Assembly (NCBI GenBank): GCA_963707075.1
Contig: CAVPOX010000002.1
Coordinates: forward strand, 62,001-126,000
Direction of reading: 5' to 3'
From: CAXMQZ01 sp963707075
GTDB taxonomy: Bacteria > Acidobacteriota > Thermoanaerobaculia > Multivoradales > JAHEKO01
Length of the DNA stretch: 64,000 nucleotides
Numbering within the stretch: position 1 is the first letter of the stretch; the number at the start of each line of letters is the position of its first letter. The position numbers were made by a program, and so were the translations under genes. Positions 34,570-43,270 of this stretch are shown here, in pieces. Under the pieces are notes generated by a model. The model ran no database searches and was not told the DNA's origin. It saw only the letters and a list, made by a program, of their open reading frames with translations.

Positions 34570-36948
34570 GGAGGGGGGGAAGCGCTGCGGGTCGGTTTCT
34601 CGCATCAGCGCGTAGACCGCGTCGAAGACATCTTCCCGGTTCGGCTTCGAGAAGTAATCACCATCGGAGCCATAGGCTGGCCGATGGGCTCGGCCCGTAA
34701 CCGTTCGCGGCTCGGCGTCCAGCCAGTCGAAAGCGCCCTGCCCTTCGAGCACTTTCTGCATCATGTAGGCACTGGTACCACCCGGAACATCCTCGTCCAG
34801 AAACACGACCCGGTTGGTCTTCTTGATCGACTGGGCAATGCGACCCTCTCGATCGAAAGGCTGCAGGGTCTGCACGTCGATGATCTCAGTCTCGATACCC
34901 ATGTCTTCCAGAAGCTCCGCAGCTTCCAGTGCAATGCGGCAACATGCACCATAGGTCACCAGGGTGACATCGCTGCCGGTTCTAAGGGTCTCCGGCAAGC
35001 CGAGAGGCAGGGTCATCTCACCCAGATTGGATGGGAGCTTTTCCTTGAGACGGTAGCCATTGAGGACTTCGATGACCAACCCGGGGTCGTCCCCCTGCAG
35101 CAGGGTGTTATACATCCCGGCTGCTCGGGTCATATCGCGCGGCACACAGACGAGAATGCCTCGCACCAGGTTCAGGATGCCCGAGACGAGGGAGCCCGAG
35201 TGCCAGATACCCTCCAACCGGTGGCCCCGCGTCCGAATGACCACAGGTGCCTTCTGGCCACCGCGAGTCCGCCAGTGCAGCGTCGCCAGATCATCGGACA
35301 TGATCTGCAGGCAGTACAAGACGTAGTCCAGGTACTGAATCTCCGCCAGTGGACGCAGTCCCCGCAGTGCCATTCCGATGGCCTGTCCGATAATGGTGGC
35401 CTCCCGAATACCCGTGTCGGCAACTCGCAGTTCCCCATAGGTCTCTTGCAGTCCCATGAACCCCTGATTCACATCCCCCAATTGGCCAACATCTTCACCA
35501 AAAGCCACCAGGTTTGGATGCCGCCTAAGGGCCTCATCGAAGCACTTGTTGATGATTTCGAAACCATTGACGAGTGGCGAATCATCGGCATAGGCAGGCG
35601 GATTGGGCGGTACCGCGAGCGCCGAAAGGTCCGATTCGCTGAGCAGATGTGAGCTGTAGCGCCGCGAATTCTCCCGCCGCAGCTCCTCCTGCCAATCGAT
35701 CAACTCCGTCCTGGCCTGACTCGCCTCGCCCCGCAATTCGATCAGGACCTCATGGGTAGCAGCGAGGTAGTCCCGACGCTGCGGGTAGGGCCGACGGTCC
35801 AGCCTCGAGACGATCGCCTGGATCTTCTCCCGATGAGCGGAGCTATCCGCCACCTTGCCGAGCAGATCGAGGACCTGACGCTTCTCAGCCTCCAGCGGGC
35901 GCCGGAAGTTCTCCCAGGCCCGGCGCTGCAGCTCGCGCACCAGGTCCCGGTCCTCACCCTCGATACGTGTGAGCTCCTCCGCGGAGGCAATGCCCTCCTG
36001 CAGGATCCACTCGCGCATGCGAGTGAGGCAATCATGCTCCTTCTCCCATTCGAGTCGCTCGGTAGACTTGTAACGTTCATGACTACCCGAGGTCGAGTGC
36101 CCTTGCGGCTGCGTCAACTCGGTCACGTGAACGATGGCCGGTACGTGCTGACGCCGCACAATCCGCGACGCATTGAGGTAGGTTTCGCACAACGCCGGAT
36201 AGTCCCAACCCGAAACCGTGTAGAGATCGAATCCCTCGGCGGCTCCCGGAGCCCGCTGAAAGCCACGCAAGATCGAGGACAGGTGTCCCTTGGTCAGATG
36301 CAGCTCGCTCGGAACCGAGATCCCATAGCCGTCGTCCCAGATGGAGAGCAACATCGGAGCCCGGAGCGCACCCGCCGCGTTTACCGCCTCCCAGAAAATC
36401 CCTTCGGCACAACTGGCATCTCCGATCGTCCCCCAAGCGATCTCATTACCGTTGTCGGAGAACGCGCTCATGTGTTGCAGGTCCTCCAACTCCCGATAGA
36501 GGCGCGAGGCATAGGCCAGACCGACCAGACGCGGCATTTGCGCTCCTGTCGGCGACTGGTCGGCGCAGCTGTTGTAGGTGTCGACCTGGGGTCGCCAATG
36601 CCCATCCTCGGTCAGCAGCCGACTGGCAAAATGCGAGTTCATCTGCCTTCCGCCTGACGACGGCTCTCGCTCCACGTCGGCATCGGAGTAGAGCTGAGCG
36701 AAGTACTCGTCGATGCGCAGCAAACCCAGCGAGAACATCAGGGTTTGATCACGGTAGTAGCCGGATCGGAAGTCTCCCTTGCGAAAGGCGCGCGCCATGG
36801 CAACCTGCGCCACTTCTTTGCCATCGCCGAAAATGCCGAATTTCGCCTTGCCGGTCAGCACTTCGCGCCGGCCGATCAGGCTGGCTTCGCGACTCTGGAA
36901 AGCGATGCGGTAGTCGCGCAAGATGCTCTCCCGGGTAAAATTGAGCAT
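34540..36948 (-). CDS. 2-oxoacid dehydrogenase E1, fused alpha and beta subunits
   Basis: 802 residues. The N-terminal half (about 1-400) is the E1-alpha part with the TPP motif at GDASCAEGIFWEAVN and a following DDGYGISVPSEL segment. The C-terminal half (about 465-795) is E1-beta, with NKCFDEALRRHPNLVAFGED and GLRPLAEIQYLDYVLYCLQI. It decarboxylates a 2-oxoacid (pyruvate or branched-chain type) and passes the acyl group to an E2 lipoyl protein, which is not encoded here. The ATG at 36948 has AGGAGCGAGCG before it and starts at the conserved part; 36987 and 37053 are possible longer starts. The last nine residues (GDRILTSNF) are encoded by the palindrome at 34479-34569. Confidence 0.9.
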   Translation of the reverse strand: MLNFTRESILRDYRIAFQSREASLIGRREVLTGKAKFGIFGDGKEVAQVAMARAFRKGDFRSGYYRDQTLMFSLGLLRIDEYFAQLYSDADVEREPSSGGRQMNSHFASRLLTEDGHWRPQVDTYNSCADQSPTGAQMPRLVGLAYASRLYRELEDLQHMSAFSDNGNEIAWGTIGDASCAEGIFWEAVNAAGALRAPMLLSIWDDGYGISVPSELHLTKGHLSSILRGFQRAPGAAEGFDLYTVSGWDYPALCETYLNASRIVRRQHVPAIVHVTELTQPQGHSTSGSHERYKSTERLEWEKEHDCLTRMREWILQEGIASAEELTRIEGEDRDLVRELQRRAWENFRRPLEAEKRQVLDLLGKVADSSAHREKIQAIVSRLDRRPYPQRRDYLAATHEVLIELRGEASQARTELIDWQEELRRENSRRYSSHLLSESDLSALAVPPNPPAYADDSPLVNGFEIINKCFDEALRRHPNLVAFGEDVGQLGDVNQGFMGLQETYGELRVADTGIREATIIGQAIGMALRGLRPLAEIQYLDYVLYCLQIMSDDLATLHWRTRGGQKAPVVIRTRGHRLEGIWHSGSLVSGILNLVRGILVCVPRDMTRAAGMYNTLLQGDDPGLVIEVLNGYRLKEKLPSNLGEMTLPLGLPETLRTGSDVTLVTYGACCRIALEAAELLEDMGIETEIIDVQTLQPFDREGRIAQSIKKTNRVVFLDEDVPGGTSAYMMQKVLEGQGAFDWLDAEPRTVTGRAHRPAYGSDGDYFSKPNREDVFDAVYALMRETDPQRFPPSGDRILTSNF

Positions 36949-37134
36949 CGCTCGCTCCTGCGGGGGGATCGTGTTGTCCGTCACCATTGTCGAACTCGGA
37001 TTCGGGCCGCTGGACGACCGGAAGAGGTGCCAATCGTAGCACGGGCGGCACACGGCATCCTGCCCCGAAGGACCCGCCAGACGCTATACTGCCGCTCGTT
37101 CGCAGACTTGCTTTCGACTTACGGGAGAAGAGCC

Positions 37135-38250
37135 ATGACGCTGCCCAAGTTCACGATTGGCATCGAGGAGGAATACCAGCTCATCGAACCCGAATCCGGC
37201 GAGCTGACTTCCTACATTCAGGAGTTTCTCGAGCAGGGGCAGGTCGTCCTGGGCGAGCAGATCAAAGCGGAGCTCCTCCAGTCTCAGGTCGAAGTCGGCA
37301 GCACGATCTGTCAGAACATCGAAGAGGCCCGTGACGAAGTGGTGCGACTACGCAGCCATGTCTGCGAGCTGGCCGAGGCCAATGGCCTGCGAGTCGTCGC
37401 GGCCAGCACGCACCCATTCTCGAGCTGGAAGACCCAGGAGGTTACCGAGACCGAGCGCTACACGGACCACATCGCGCGGATGGCCGATGTGGCCCGGCGA
37501 ATGCTGATTTTCGGCATGCATGTCCATGTCGGGATCGAAGATCGTGACCTGATGATCGACGTCATGGATCAGGCCCGCTACTTCCTTCCCCACCTGCTCG
37601 CCCTGTCGACCAGCTCGCCCTTCTGGCACGGCCGCGACACGGGGTTGAAGTCGTATCGATCGATCGTCTTCGAGGGCCTACCCCGGACGGGTCCACCACC
37701 CTCGTTCAACTCCTGGGCCGAGCATCAGCGATTCATCGATGTCCTGGTGAAGACCAACTCGATCGAGGATGCCACACGCATCTGGTGGGACATCCGACCC
37801 CACCCCAAGTTTCCAACGCTCGAGTTTCGCGTCTGCGACATCTGCACCAAAGTCGACGAGACCGTCTGTCTGGCCGGGGTCATCGTCGCAATCGTCGCCA
37901 AGCTGATCCAGCTTCGCCAACAGAACCGCTCGTGGCGTCGCTACCGGCATCACTTGATCAGCGAGAACAAATGGCGTGCGGTCCGCTATGGGATCGACGG
38001 CAAGCTGATCGACTTCGGCCTGCAGTGTGAGGTCCCCACAAGGGATCTCATCAGCGAGCTGCTCGAGGTTCTCGACGACGTGGTCGACGAGCTGGGCGTG
38101 CGGCATGAAGTCGAGTACGTCAATACCATCCTCGAGGAAGGGACCAGCGCCGACCGTCAACTAGCCGTCTACCGCGAGACGGAGGATCTCAAGGCGGTGG
38201 TTGACCATCTCGTGGAAGAGACCCGAGAGGGTCTCGATGTCGTCGACTGA
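37135..38250 (+). CDS. ybdK: Carboxylate-amine ligase, YbdK/GCS2 family
   Basis: 371 residues, the normal length for YbdK-type glutamate-cysteine ligase-like enzymes. The start TIGIEEEYQLIEP is the family signature. Further motifs are ASTHPFSSW, GMHVHVGIED (metal and substrate binding), and HPKFPTLEFRVCD near residue 225. In E. coli the enzyme has weak gamma-glutamylcysteine ligase activity, but its physiological substrates are not known. It could supply gamma-glutamylcysteine in a cell without classical GshA; this is inference. A TATACT at 37085-37090 may be its -10 box. It ends 6 bp from the end of the convergent glgA. Confidence 0.9.
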   Translation: MTLPKFTIGIEEEYQLIEPESGELTSYIQEFLEQGQVVLGEQIKAELLQSQVEVGSTICQNIEEARDEVVRLRSHVCELAEANGLRVVAASTHPFSSWKTQEVTETERYTDHIARMADVARRMLIFGMHVHVGIEDRDLMIDVMDQARYFLPHLLALSTSSPFWHGRDTGLKSYRSIVFEGLPRTGPPPSFNSWAEHQRFIDVLVKTNSIEDATRIWWDIRPHPKFPTLEFRVCDICTKVDETVCLAGVIVAIVAKLIQLRQQNRSWRRYRHHLISENKWRAVRYGIDGKLIDFGLQCEVPTRDLISELLEVLDDVVDELGVRHEVEYVNTILEEGTSADRQLAVYRETEDLKAVVDHLVEETREGLDVVD

Positions 38251-38256
38251 CTCGCT

Positions 38257-39717
38257 TCAGGCCAGCTGTTCGTACAGTTCGATGTACTTGCCGATCTGTC
38301 GCTCCCAGGAAAAGTCCCGAGCCATGCCGTTACGCATCAACCGACGCCACTTTCGCCGATCAGGGTAGAGGCTAATAGCTTCGGCCAGCGCCTGGTGCAT
38401 GGCCTCCGGCGCAAAGCGCTCGAAGAGAAAACCGGTGCCCTCACCGGTTCCGGGATCGAAGGGCTCGACCGCGTCCGCCAGACCTCCTGTCTTGCGCACG
38501 ACTGGCACGGTGCCATAGCGCAAGCTGAACATCTGGTTCAAACCACAAGGTTCATACAGGGAGGGCATCAGATAGATGTCGCTCGCCGCTTCGATGCGGT
38601 GTGCTAGCTCGTTGTTGTAGCCGCGATAGAAGAAAGCCCGGTCCGGATACTGCTCGGCCAGTCGGGCGAAGAACATCTCGTATCGCGACTCGCCCGAGCC
38701 CAGCACCGCCACCTGTATCTCTCCCTGATCCAGCAACCCCGGGAGGACGTTCGGCATCAGGTCGATCCCTTTCTGAGGGACCAGGCGCGTCACCATCCCG
38801 ACAAGAGGCGTCCTGGCCTTGAACGGCAGGGAGACGTCCTTGAGCAGCAGGCGTTTGTTCAGGGCCTTCCCTCTGAGATCTGCGACCGTGTAGTTGCGGG
38901 GCAGCAGGATGTCGTGGGCAGGGTCCCACTCTGCGTAGTCGACGCCATTGAGGACGCCCACCAGCCGATCGGCCCGCTGACGCAGAAGCCCTTGCAGCCC
39001 CATCCCGTACTCGGGAGTCTGAATCTCCCTGGCATGCGTCGGGCTGACGGTGGTGATCATGTCAGCATGCAGAATCCCCGTCTTGAGGAGATTGACCCGG
39101 TCGGCTTCCAAGTCCTCGCGCGGGAACATCAAAGCCGCCGACTCCAACCCCAGACGCGCCAGGGAGTCACCGCCAAAGACCCCCTGGTAACCGATATTGT
39201 GGATGGTCAGGATGGTGCGGCTCTGGCCAAACAGACTGTCCCAACCATAGGTACTTCGCAAGTAGATGGGTAGCAACGAAGTGTGCCAGTCGTTGCAGTG
39301 GAAGACGGAAGGAGACCACCCCATACGCTGGCAGCTTTCGATAGCAGCACGGCTGAGAAACGCGAACCGAAGTGCCTCGTCCGGGCTGTCGGTGTAGACC
39401 GATCCGCGATCGTAGAGCTGGGGACAATGAATGAAATAGACCTGTACCGAGGTCCCCGGCAGGAAGGAATACAGGACGGAGAACTGCAGACTTCGCTCTC
39501 CCAGATCGAGAGAGATATCCTGCAGGAAGTCGACCTCCCCCACTTCGAGACCTGACCAGTCGATGGTCCCGTAGGCCGGCAGAAAGAGTCGAGCATCCTC
39601 TCCGGCCTGGCTGAGGTAGCGGGTCAAGGCAGCAGAGAAATCTCCCAAGCCACCGACCTTGGCATAAGGCGCCGCCTCGGCAGCGACGATGCAGACCTTC
39701 AGTGGATCTCGGCTCAG
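38257..39717 (-). CDS. glgA: Glycogen synthase, CTG start
   Basis: Transfers glucose from ADP-glucose (or UDP-glucose) to an alpha-1,4-glucan. 486 residues, close to the 470-490 usual for GlgA. The family N-terminus KVCIVAAEAAPYAKVGGLGD (ADP-glucose binding KVGGL) is encoded before the first ATG-, GTG- or TTG-type codon, so the true start must lie further up. A CTG at 39717 fits: it is preceded by GGAGGAG five bases upstream and overlaps the lpxC stop as CTGA. Later motifs include FHCNDWHTSLLP and LMPSLYEPCGLNQMF-LRYGTVPVVRKTGGL. A start at 39648 would remove the substrate-binding loop. Confidence 0.88.
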   Translation of the reverse strand: MSRDPLKVCIVAAEAAPYAKVGGLGDFSAALTRYLSQAGEDARLFLPAYGTIDWSGLEVGEVDFLQDISLDLGERSLQFSVLYSFLPGTSVQVYFIHCPQLYDRGSVYTDSPDEALRFAFLSRAAIESCQRMGWSPSVFHCNDWHTSLLPIYLRSTYGWDSLFGQSRTILTIHNIGYQGVFGGDSLARLGLESAALMFPREDLEADRVNLLKTGILHADMITTVSPTHAREIQTPEYGMGLQGLLRQRADRLVGVLNGVDYAEWDPAHDILLPRNYTVADLRGKALNKRLLLKDVSLPFKARTPLVGMVTRLVPQKGIDLMPNVLPGLLDQGEIQVAVLGSGESRYEMFFARLAEQYPDRAFFYRGYNNELAHRIEAASDIYLMPSLYEPCGLNQMFSLRYGTVPVVRKTGGLADAVEPFDPGTGEGTGFLFERFAPEAMHQALAEAISLYPDRRKWRRLMRNGMARDFSWERQIGKYIELYEQLA

Positions 39718-41015
39718 GAGTTCTCCTCCCGGATTGTTCGCAGCAGCGCGATGTTGTTTCTGTGCCCTGTCAGCCGGGCCGTGACTTTGCCTCGGATCGG
39801 ATATCCGAGGAGATAGAGGTCCCCAATGATGTCCAGGATCTTGTGACGGACGAACTCGTCCGGGAACCGAAGGTCGGTGTTGATGACGTTGTCCTCACCG
39901 ACCAGAATGCAGTTGTCCAACCTGCCTCCAGAACCAAGGCCCAACTCGTTCATCATTGCCAGATCCTTCATGAATCCGAACGTGCGACAGGGGGCAATCA
40001 CTTCCCGATAGGTCTCGGCATCCGCGAGCGTGAACTCGAAGGACTGCTCGCCGATGGGCGGTGGATAGCTCAGCAGATAAGAGACAGAAAACTCGTGATC
40101 GGGCTCGATCGTCAACACCTTGTCCTGACCGTCGCCCACCTCGTAGCGCCTGTCGATGACGAGCTCTCGACGGGGCTCACCCTGTTCTTCGATCCCGATC
40201 TCCTCGAGGGTGCGACAGAATTCGGCAGAGGAACCATCGAGGACGGGGATCTCGCCGTGGACCTTGATCAGCAGGTTGGTGATCCCATAAGCGTGCAGAG
40301 CCGACAGCAGGTGTTCGACGGTCTTGATGCTGGCTGTGTCTCGAGAAAGCGTTGTCGCATAGTCTGTCTCGGCCACTTGCCCAACATGGGCGGGGATATG
40401 AGTTACCTCAGGCAGGGTGACAAAGTGGATACCACTGTTTGTCGGCAACGGCTGGAGCACCATGCCGGTGCGGGTCCCCGAGTGGAGTCCCAGACCATAG
40501 AGCACGGTACTCTGGCTGATGGTCCGTTGCGGTTCTCTCCCGACCTCGAGGATGGGGAGCTCGGGGGCCGGTTCGAATGCGAAGTCCGAGTCGACTCGGG
40601 GCTTGGTCCTTTCCAGGGATGTCAACAGGGACTTGTCCGTCGCCACCGACTCACGGTACTCGAGGGCCCCGTTGACCGACTCCATCACCTGGTTGTAGGA
40701 GACCGGCTTCTCGACGTAGTCGAACGCCCCCATCTTGATCGCCTTGACCGCCGTCGAGGCCGTCCCGTGACCCGACATCATGACGACCGCGGCGGCAGGA
40801 TCCATTTCGCGGATGGCTTGGAGGGCCTCGAGGCCATCGCGGTCGGGCAACCAGATATCCAGAAAGACGACTGCGGGCGATTTCTGCCGATACAGGTCCA
40901 GCGCCTCGTCACCGCTCTGCGTGCAAATGGTCTCGAACCCTTCGTCGGCCAGCACACTGGACAAGGCACTGAGAATGCCGGGTTCATCGTCTACGATCAG
41001 GACGAGCTTGCTCAT
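39714..41015 (-). CDS. lpxC: Response-regulator receiver domain fused to LpxC deacetylase
   Basis: 433 residues. Residues 1-120 are an NtrC-type receiver domain with every functional residue: acidic pair Asp9-Asp10, phospho-acceptor Asp53 (FLDIWLPD), Ser81 and Lys103 (FDYVEKP). After a linker of about 40 residues comes a complete LpxC (about 164-430), which removes acetate from UDP-3-O-acyl-GlcNAc, the committed step of lipid A synthesis. Catalytic and zinc residues are present: Glu234-His235 (TVEHLLSAL), His391, Asp395 and Asp399 (FVRHKILDIIGD), His418 (TGHRNN). LpxC is normally about 300 residues and alone. ATG at 41015; the first receiver strand starts immediately. Translational coupling to glgA through CTGA. 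No histidine kinase is encoded nearby. Confidence 0.95.
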   Translation of the reverse strand: MSKLVLIVDDEPGILSALSSVLADEGFETICTQSGDEALDLYRQKSPAVVFLDIWLPDRDGLEALQAIREMDPAAAVVMMSGHGTASTAVKAIKMGAFDYVEKPVSYNQVMESVNGALEYRESVATDKSLLTSLERTKPRVDSDFAFEPAPELPILEVGREPQRTISQSTVLYGLGLHSGTRTGMVLQPLPTNSGIHFVTLPEVTHIPAHVGQVAETDYATTLSRDTASIKTVEHLLSALHAYGITNLLIKVHGEIPVLDGSSAEFCRTLEEIGIEEQGEPRRELVIDRRYEVGDGQDKVLTIEPDHEFSVSYLLSYPPPIGEQSFEFTLADAETYREVIAPCRTFGFMKDLAMMNELGLGSGGRLDNCILVGEDNVINTDLRFPDEFVRHKILDIIGDLYLLGYPIRGKVTARLTGHRNNIALLRTIREENS

Positions 41016-41100
41016 CGAATTCTCCCTGGCCAGGGCGATTCCGCCCCGCCCTGGCCAGCGAGTATGGCATAAGATCAGAGGCAGTCTCAGGAGGTCTGCC

Positions 41101-42447
41101 ATGGCAACAGTTGTGCTTCCGCCCACACTCAGTACCCGTATCGATGGCAATGGCACCCAGGTGATCGACGGCGCCACCGCGGGTGACGTCCTGCGAGCTC
41201 TGGAAAAGCGACATCCCCGGTTGCGAGGTTGGATCCTGGACGAGACCGGTCGCCTCAGGGAGCATGTGGCGTTGTTCGTCGACAGCCAACGCATCACCCT
41301 CGGGAGACCGATCAGCGAGGAAGACGAGATCTATATCGTGCAGGCCATCACGGGAGGTAGTGCAGACCCCGATGCAGCGATCGAGCTCCTGCTTGGGACT
41401 CGGAAGGGGCTGTTCGTCCTGCATGGCGCTCGCGGTGAGTCCACCCGTGTCGCCTACCGGGCCTTCGCCGGCCAGACCGTGGACTACGCCTGCTTCGACC
41501 CCCGAAGCGGCAGGTACTTCGCCAGCCTCACCCACGGACAGTTTGGGCCCCACCTCTACTACACGGATGATCTGGACGCGGCGTGGCAAGAGGCCGAGGG
41601 CCTCGCCTTCCCGGTTGATTCTGACGCGGCAGTCGAGCGCATCTGGATTGTCGAGCCCGCAGCGGACGATGGAGCCCTTTGGGCAGGCGTGGCTCCCGCG
41701 GCCCTGTTTCGCAGCACCGACGACGGCGAGACCTGGCAGTTGAATGACGCTCTTTGGAAGCATCCCACCCGACCCGAGTGGGGCGCCGGCCTGGGGGGAC
41801 AGGCGCTGCACTCCATCTGCCCCTGGCCGGGGGAACCGGGGAGGCTGGCGGTCGGTATTTCGGCAGCAGGGGTCTGGCTGACAGAGGACGGCGGCCGGAC
41901 CTGGTTCCGCGGCTCAGAAGGCCTGGTGCCCAGGTATCTGCCCGAAGAAGCTCGGCCGGCGACGCTGGCCCATTGCGTCCACAAGATGCTGCGCGCACCG
42001 CGCCAGGCGGAAACTCTCTATATGCAATTCCACGGCGGTGTCTACATCTCTGACGATGCCGGCAGATCGTGGAATGACATCGGCACAGACACCGGACTGC
42101 CGGCAGACTTCGGTTTTCCCCTGGCCATCGACCCCACAGATCCGAACCGGGCCTTCGTCATTCCCCTCGCAGCGGATGTCGACCGGGTGACACCGGACGG
42201 CATGCTGCGGGTCTATGAGACCCGCGACCGCGGCAACAGCTGGCAGCCGCTCACAGCGGGATTGCCCCAGGAGAATGCCTATCTCACCGTCCTGCGCCAG
42301 GCCTTTTGCCAGGATGGTCGCGATCCCCTGGGTCTCTACTTCGGTACCAAGTCGGGGGAGCTCTTCGGTTCCGCCGACGGGGGCGCCACCTGGATCACGT
42401 TGATGGACCGCCTACCGTCGATCGTCGCAGTCCAGCCAGGGCGATAG
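41101..42447 (+). CDS. MoaD/ThiS-like domain fused to a BNR/sialidase-type beta-propeller
   Basis: 448 residues. Residues 1-86 are a MoaD/ThiS ubiquitin-like sulfur carrier, with DGATAGDVLRALEKRHP and ending in VQAITGG (Gly85-Gly86), the position where such carriers normally terminate. Instead of a stop, a propeller of BNR/Asp-box repeats follows directly (FRSTDDGETW, WLTEDGGRTWFRG, YISDDAGRSWNDIG, GSADGGATW), as in exo-alpha-sialidase-like or Vps10-type proteins. I recall the two parts as neighbouring genes in other bacteria. No signal peptide, so the protein is cytoplasmic. Translation starts at ATG 41101, 85 bp from the divergent lpxC. The function is unknown; sulfur transfer would need release of the Gly-Gly end. 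Confidence 0.85.
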   Translation: MATVVLPPTLSTRIDGNGTQVIDGATAGDVLRALEKRHPRLRGWILDETGRLREHVALFVDSQRITLGRPISEEDEIYIVQAITGGSADPDAAIELLLGTRKGLFVLHGARGESTRVAYRAFAGQTVDYACFDPRSGRYFASLTHGQFGPHLYYTDDLDAAWQEAEGLAFPVDSDAAVERIWIVEPAADDGALWAGVAPAALFRSTDDGETWQLNDALWKHPTRPEWGAGLGGQALHSICPWPGEPGRLAVGISAAGVWLTEDGGRTWFRGSEGLVPRYLPEEARPATLAHCVHKMLRAPRQAETLYMQFHGGVYISDDAGRSWNDIGTDTGLPADFGFPLAIDPTDPNRAFVIPLAADVDRVTPDGMLRVYETRDRGNSWQPLTAGLPQENAYLTVLRQAFCQDGRDPLGLYFGTKSGELFGSADGGATWITLMDRLPSIVAVQPGR

Positions 42448-42458
42448 AGAAACCGGTC

Positions 42459-43193
42459 TCATCCCGACCACTGAAAGCTCTCGAGATGCTCGCGGAGTTT
42501 GCGGGCGGTGGGGAACTTCTTGTGGATCAAACCATGCTTGAGGCCACAGCAGATGGCTTTGATCTCAGGTGGGTGCCGGGCATAGCGCTGACGCCCACCC
42601 AGCGCGTCGTAGAGCAGGCGGATCGCATCGATGATGTCTTCGCGTCGCTCCTGCACCGATGCCCGGCCGCGATAAAAGAAGTCGAAGACCTTGACCTCGT
42701 AACGGATCCCGACTCGCCTTACCAGAACATTGTCAGCATGCAAATCGCCGTGATACTCGTTGGCAGAGTGGATGCACTCGAGGCCGACAACCAACGAGTG
42801 CAGCAGGTGCAGTGCCTCATAGGCTGGCATTCGGCGCCCTCGCTGCCGAGCCACGTACTCGGAGACACTCTCCCCATCGACAAGCTCACTGATCAGACAG
42901 GTCACAGAGACACCTCTGACCCTCAAGGTCTCTGTGTGGTGATACTGAGCCACGATCGGGCACATCCGGAGCTTCTCCAGCTTACGCGCGTACCGGGTCG
43001 CTGTTCGATTGCCCGGGTTGCGCTCCGGGTAGAAGAGCTTGGCCGCGCGACGAATCCGTGTTTGGCGTTCCCGGACTCGATAGACCTCTCCTTCCCACCC
43101 TCCTCCAATGAGCTCCTCGACGACATACTTGCCGCCGAGCAATCGTCCGTGCTCGAGGTGAAATCTCTTGATCGTGGCGTAGGGAATGGTCAT
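42459..43193 (-). CDS. Small atypical protein kinase
   Basis: 244 residues, essentially only a kinase domain. Gly-rich loop IGGGWEGEV (29-37), the ATP-anchoring lysine AAKLF (Lys52), and the catalytic loop HGDLHADN (148-155) with the Asp and Asn in place. The magnesium motif is DFF (171-173) rather than DFG, and there is no APE-like activation segment, so it is smaller than Hanks-type kinases. The HGDLHxDN form also occurs in RIO, ABC1/UbiB and aminoglycoside phosphotransferase-like kinases. The ATG at 43193 is near the domain start. It is divergent from addB by 77 bp and convergent with the MoaD fusion. Substrate unknown. Confidence 0.72.
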   Translation of the reverse strand: MTIPYATIKRFHLEHGRLLGGKYVVEELIGGGWEGEVYRVRERQTRIRRAAKLFYPERNPGNRTATRYARKLEKLRMCPIVAQYHHTETLRVRGVSVTCLISELVDGESVSEYVARQRGRRMPAYEALHLLHSLVVGLECIHSANEYHGDLHADNVLVRRVGIRYEVKVFDFFYRGRASVQERREDIIDAIRLLYDALGGRQRYARHPPEIKAICCGLKHGLIHKKFPTARKLREHLESFQWSG

Positions 43194-43270
43194 CTGAATC
43201 CACTCGGGGGACTGGCATTGTCGCACAAGTTGACAGGGCTCCGGCCCGCGTGCTCGCATAGGTTGCGTAG

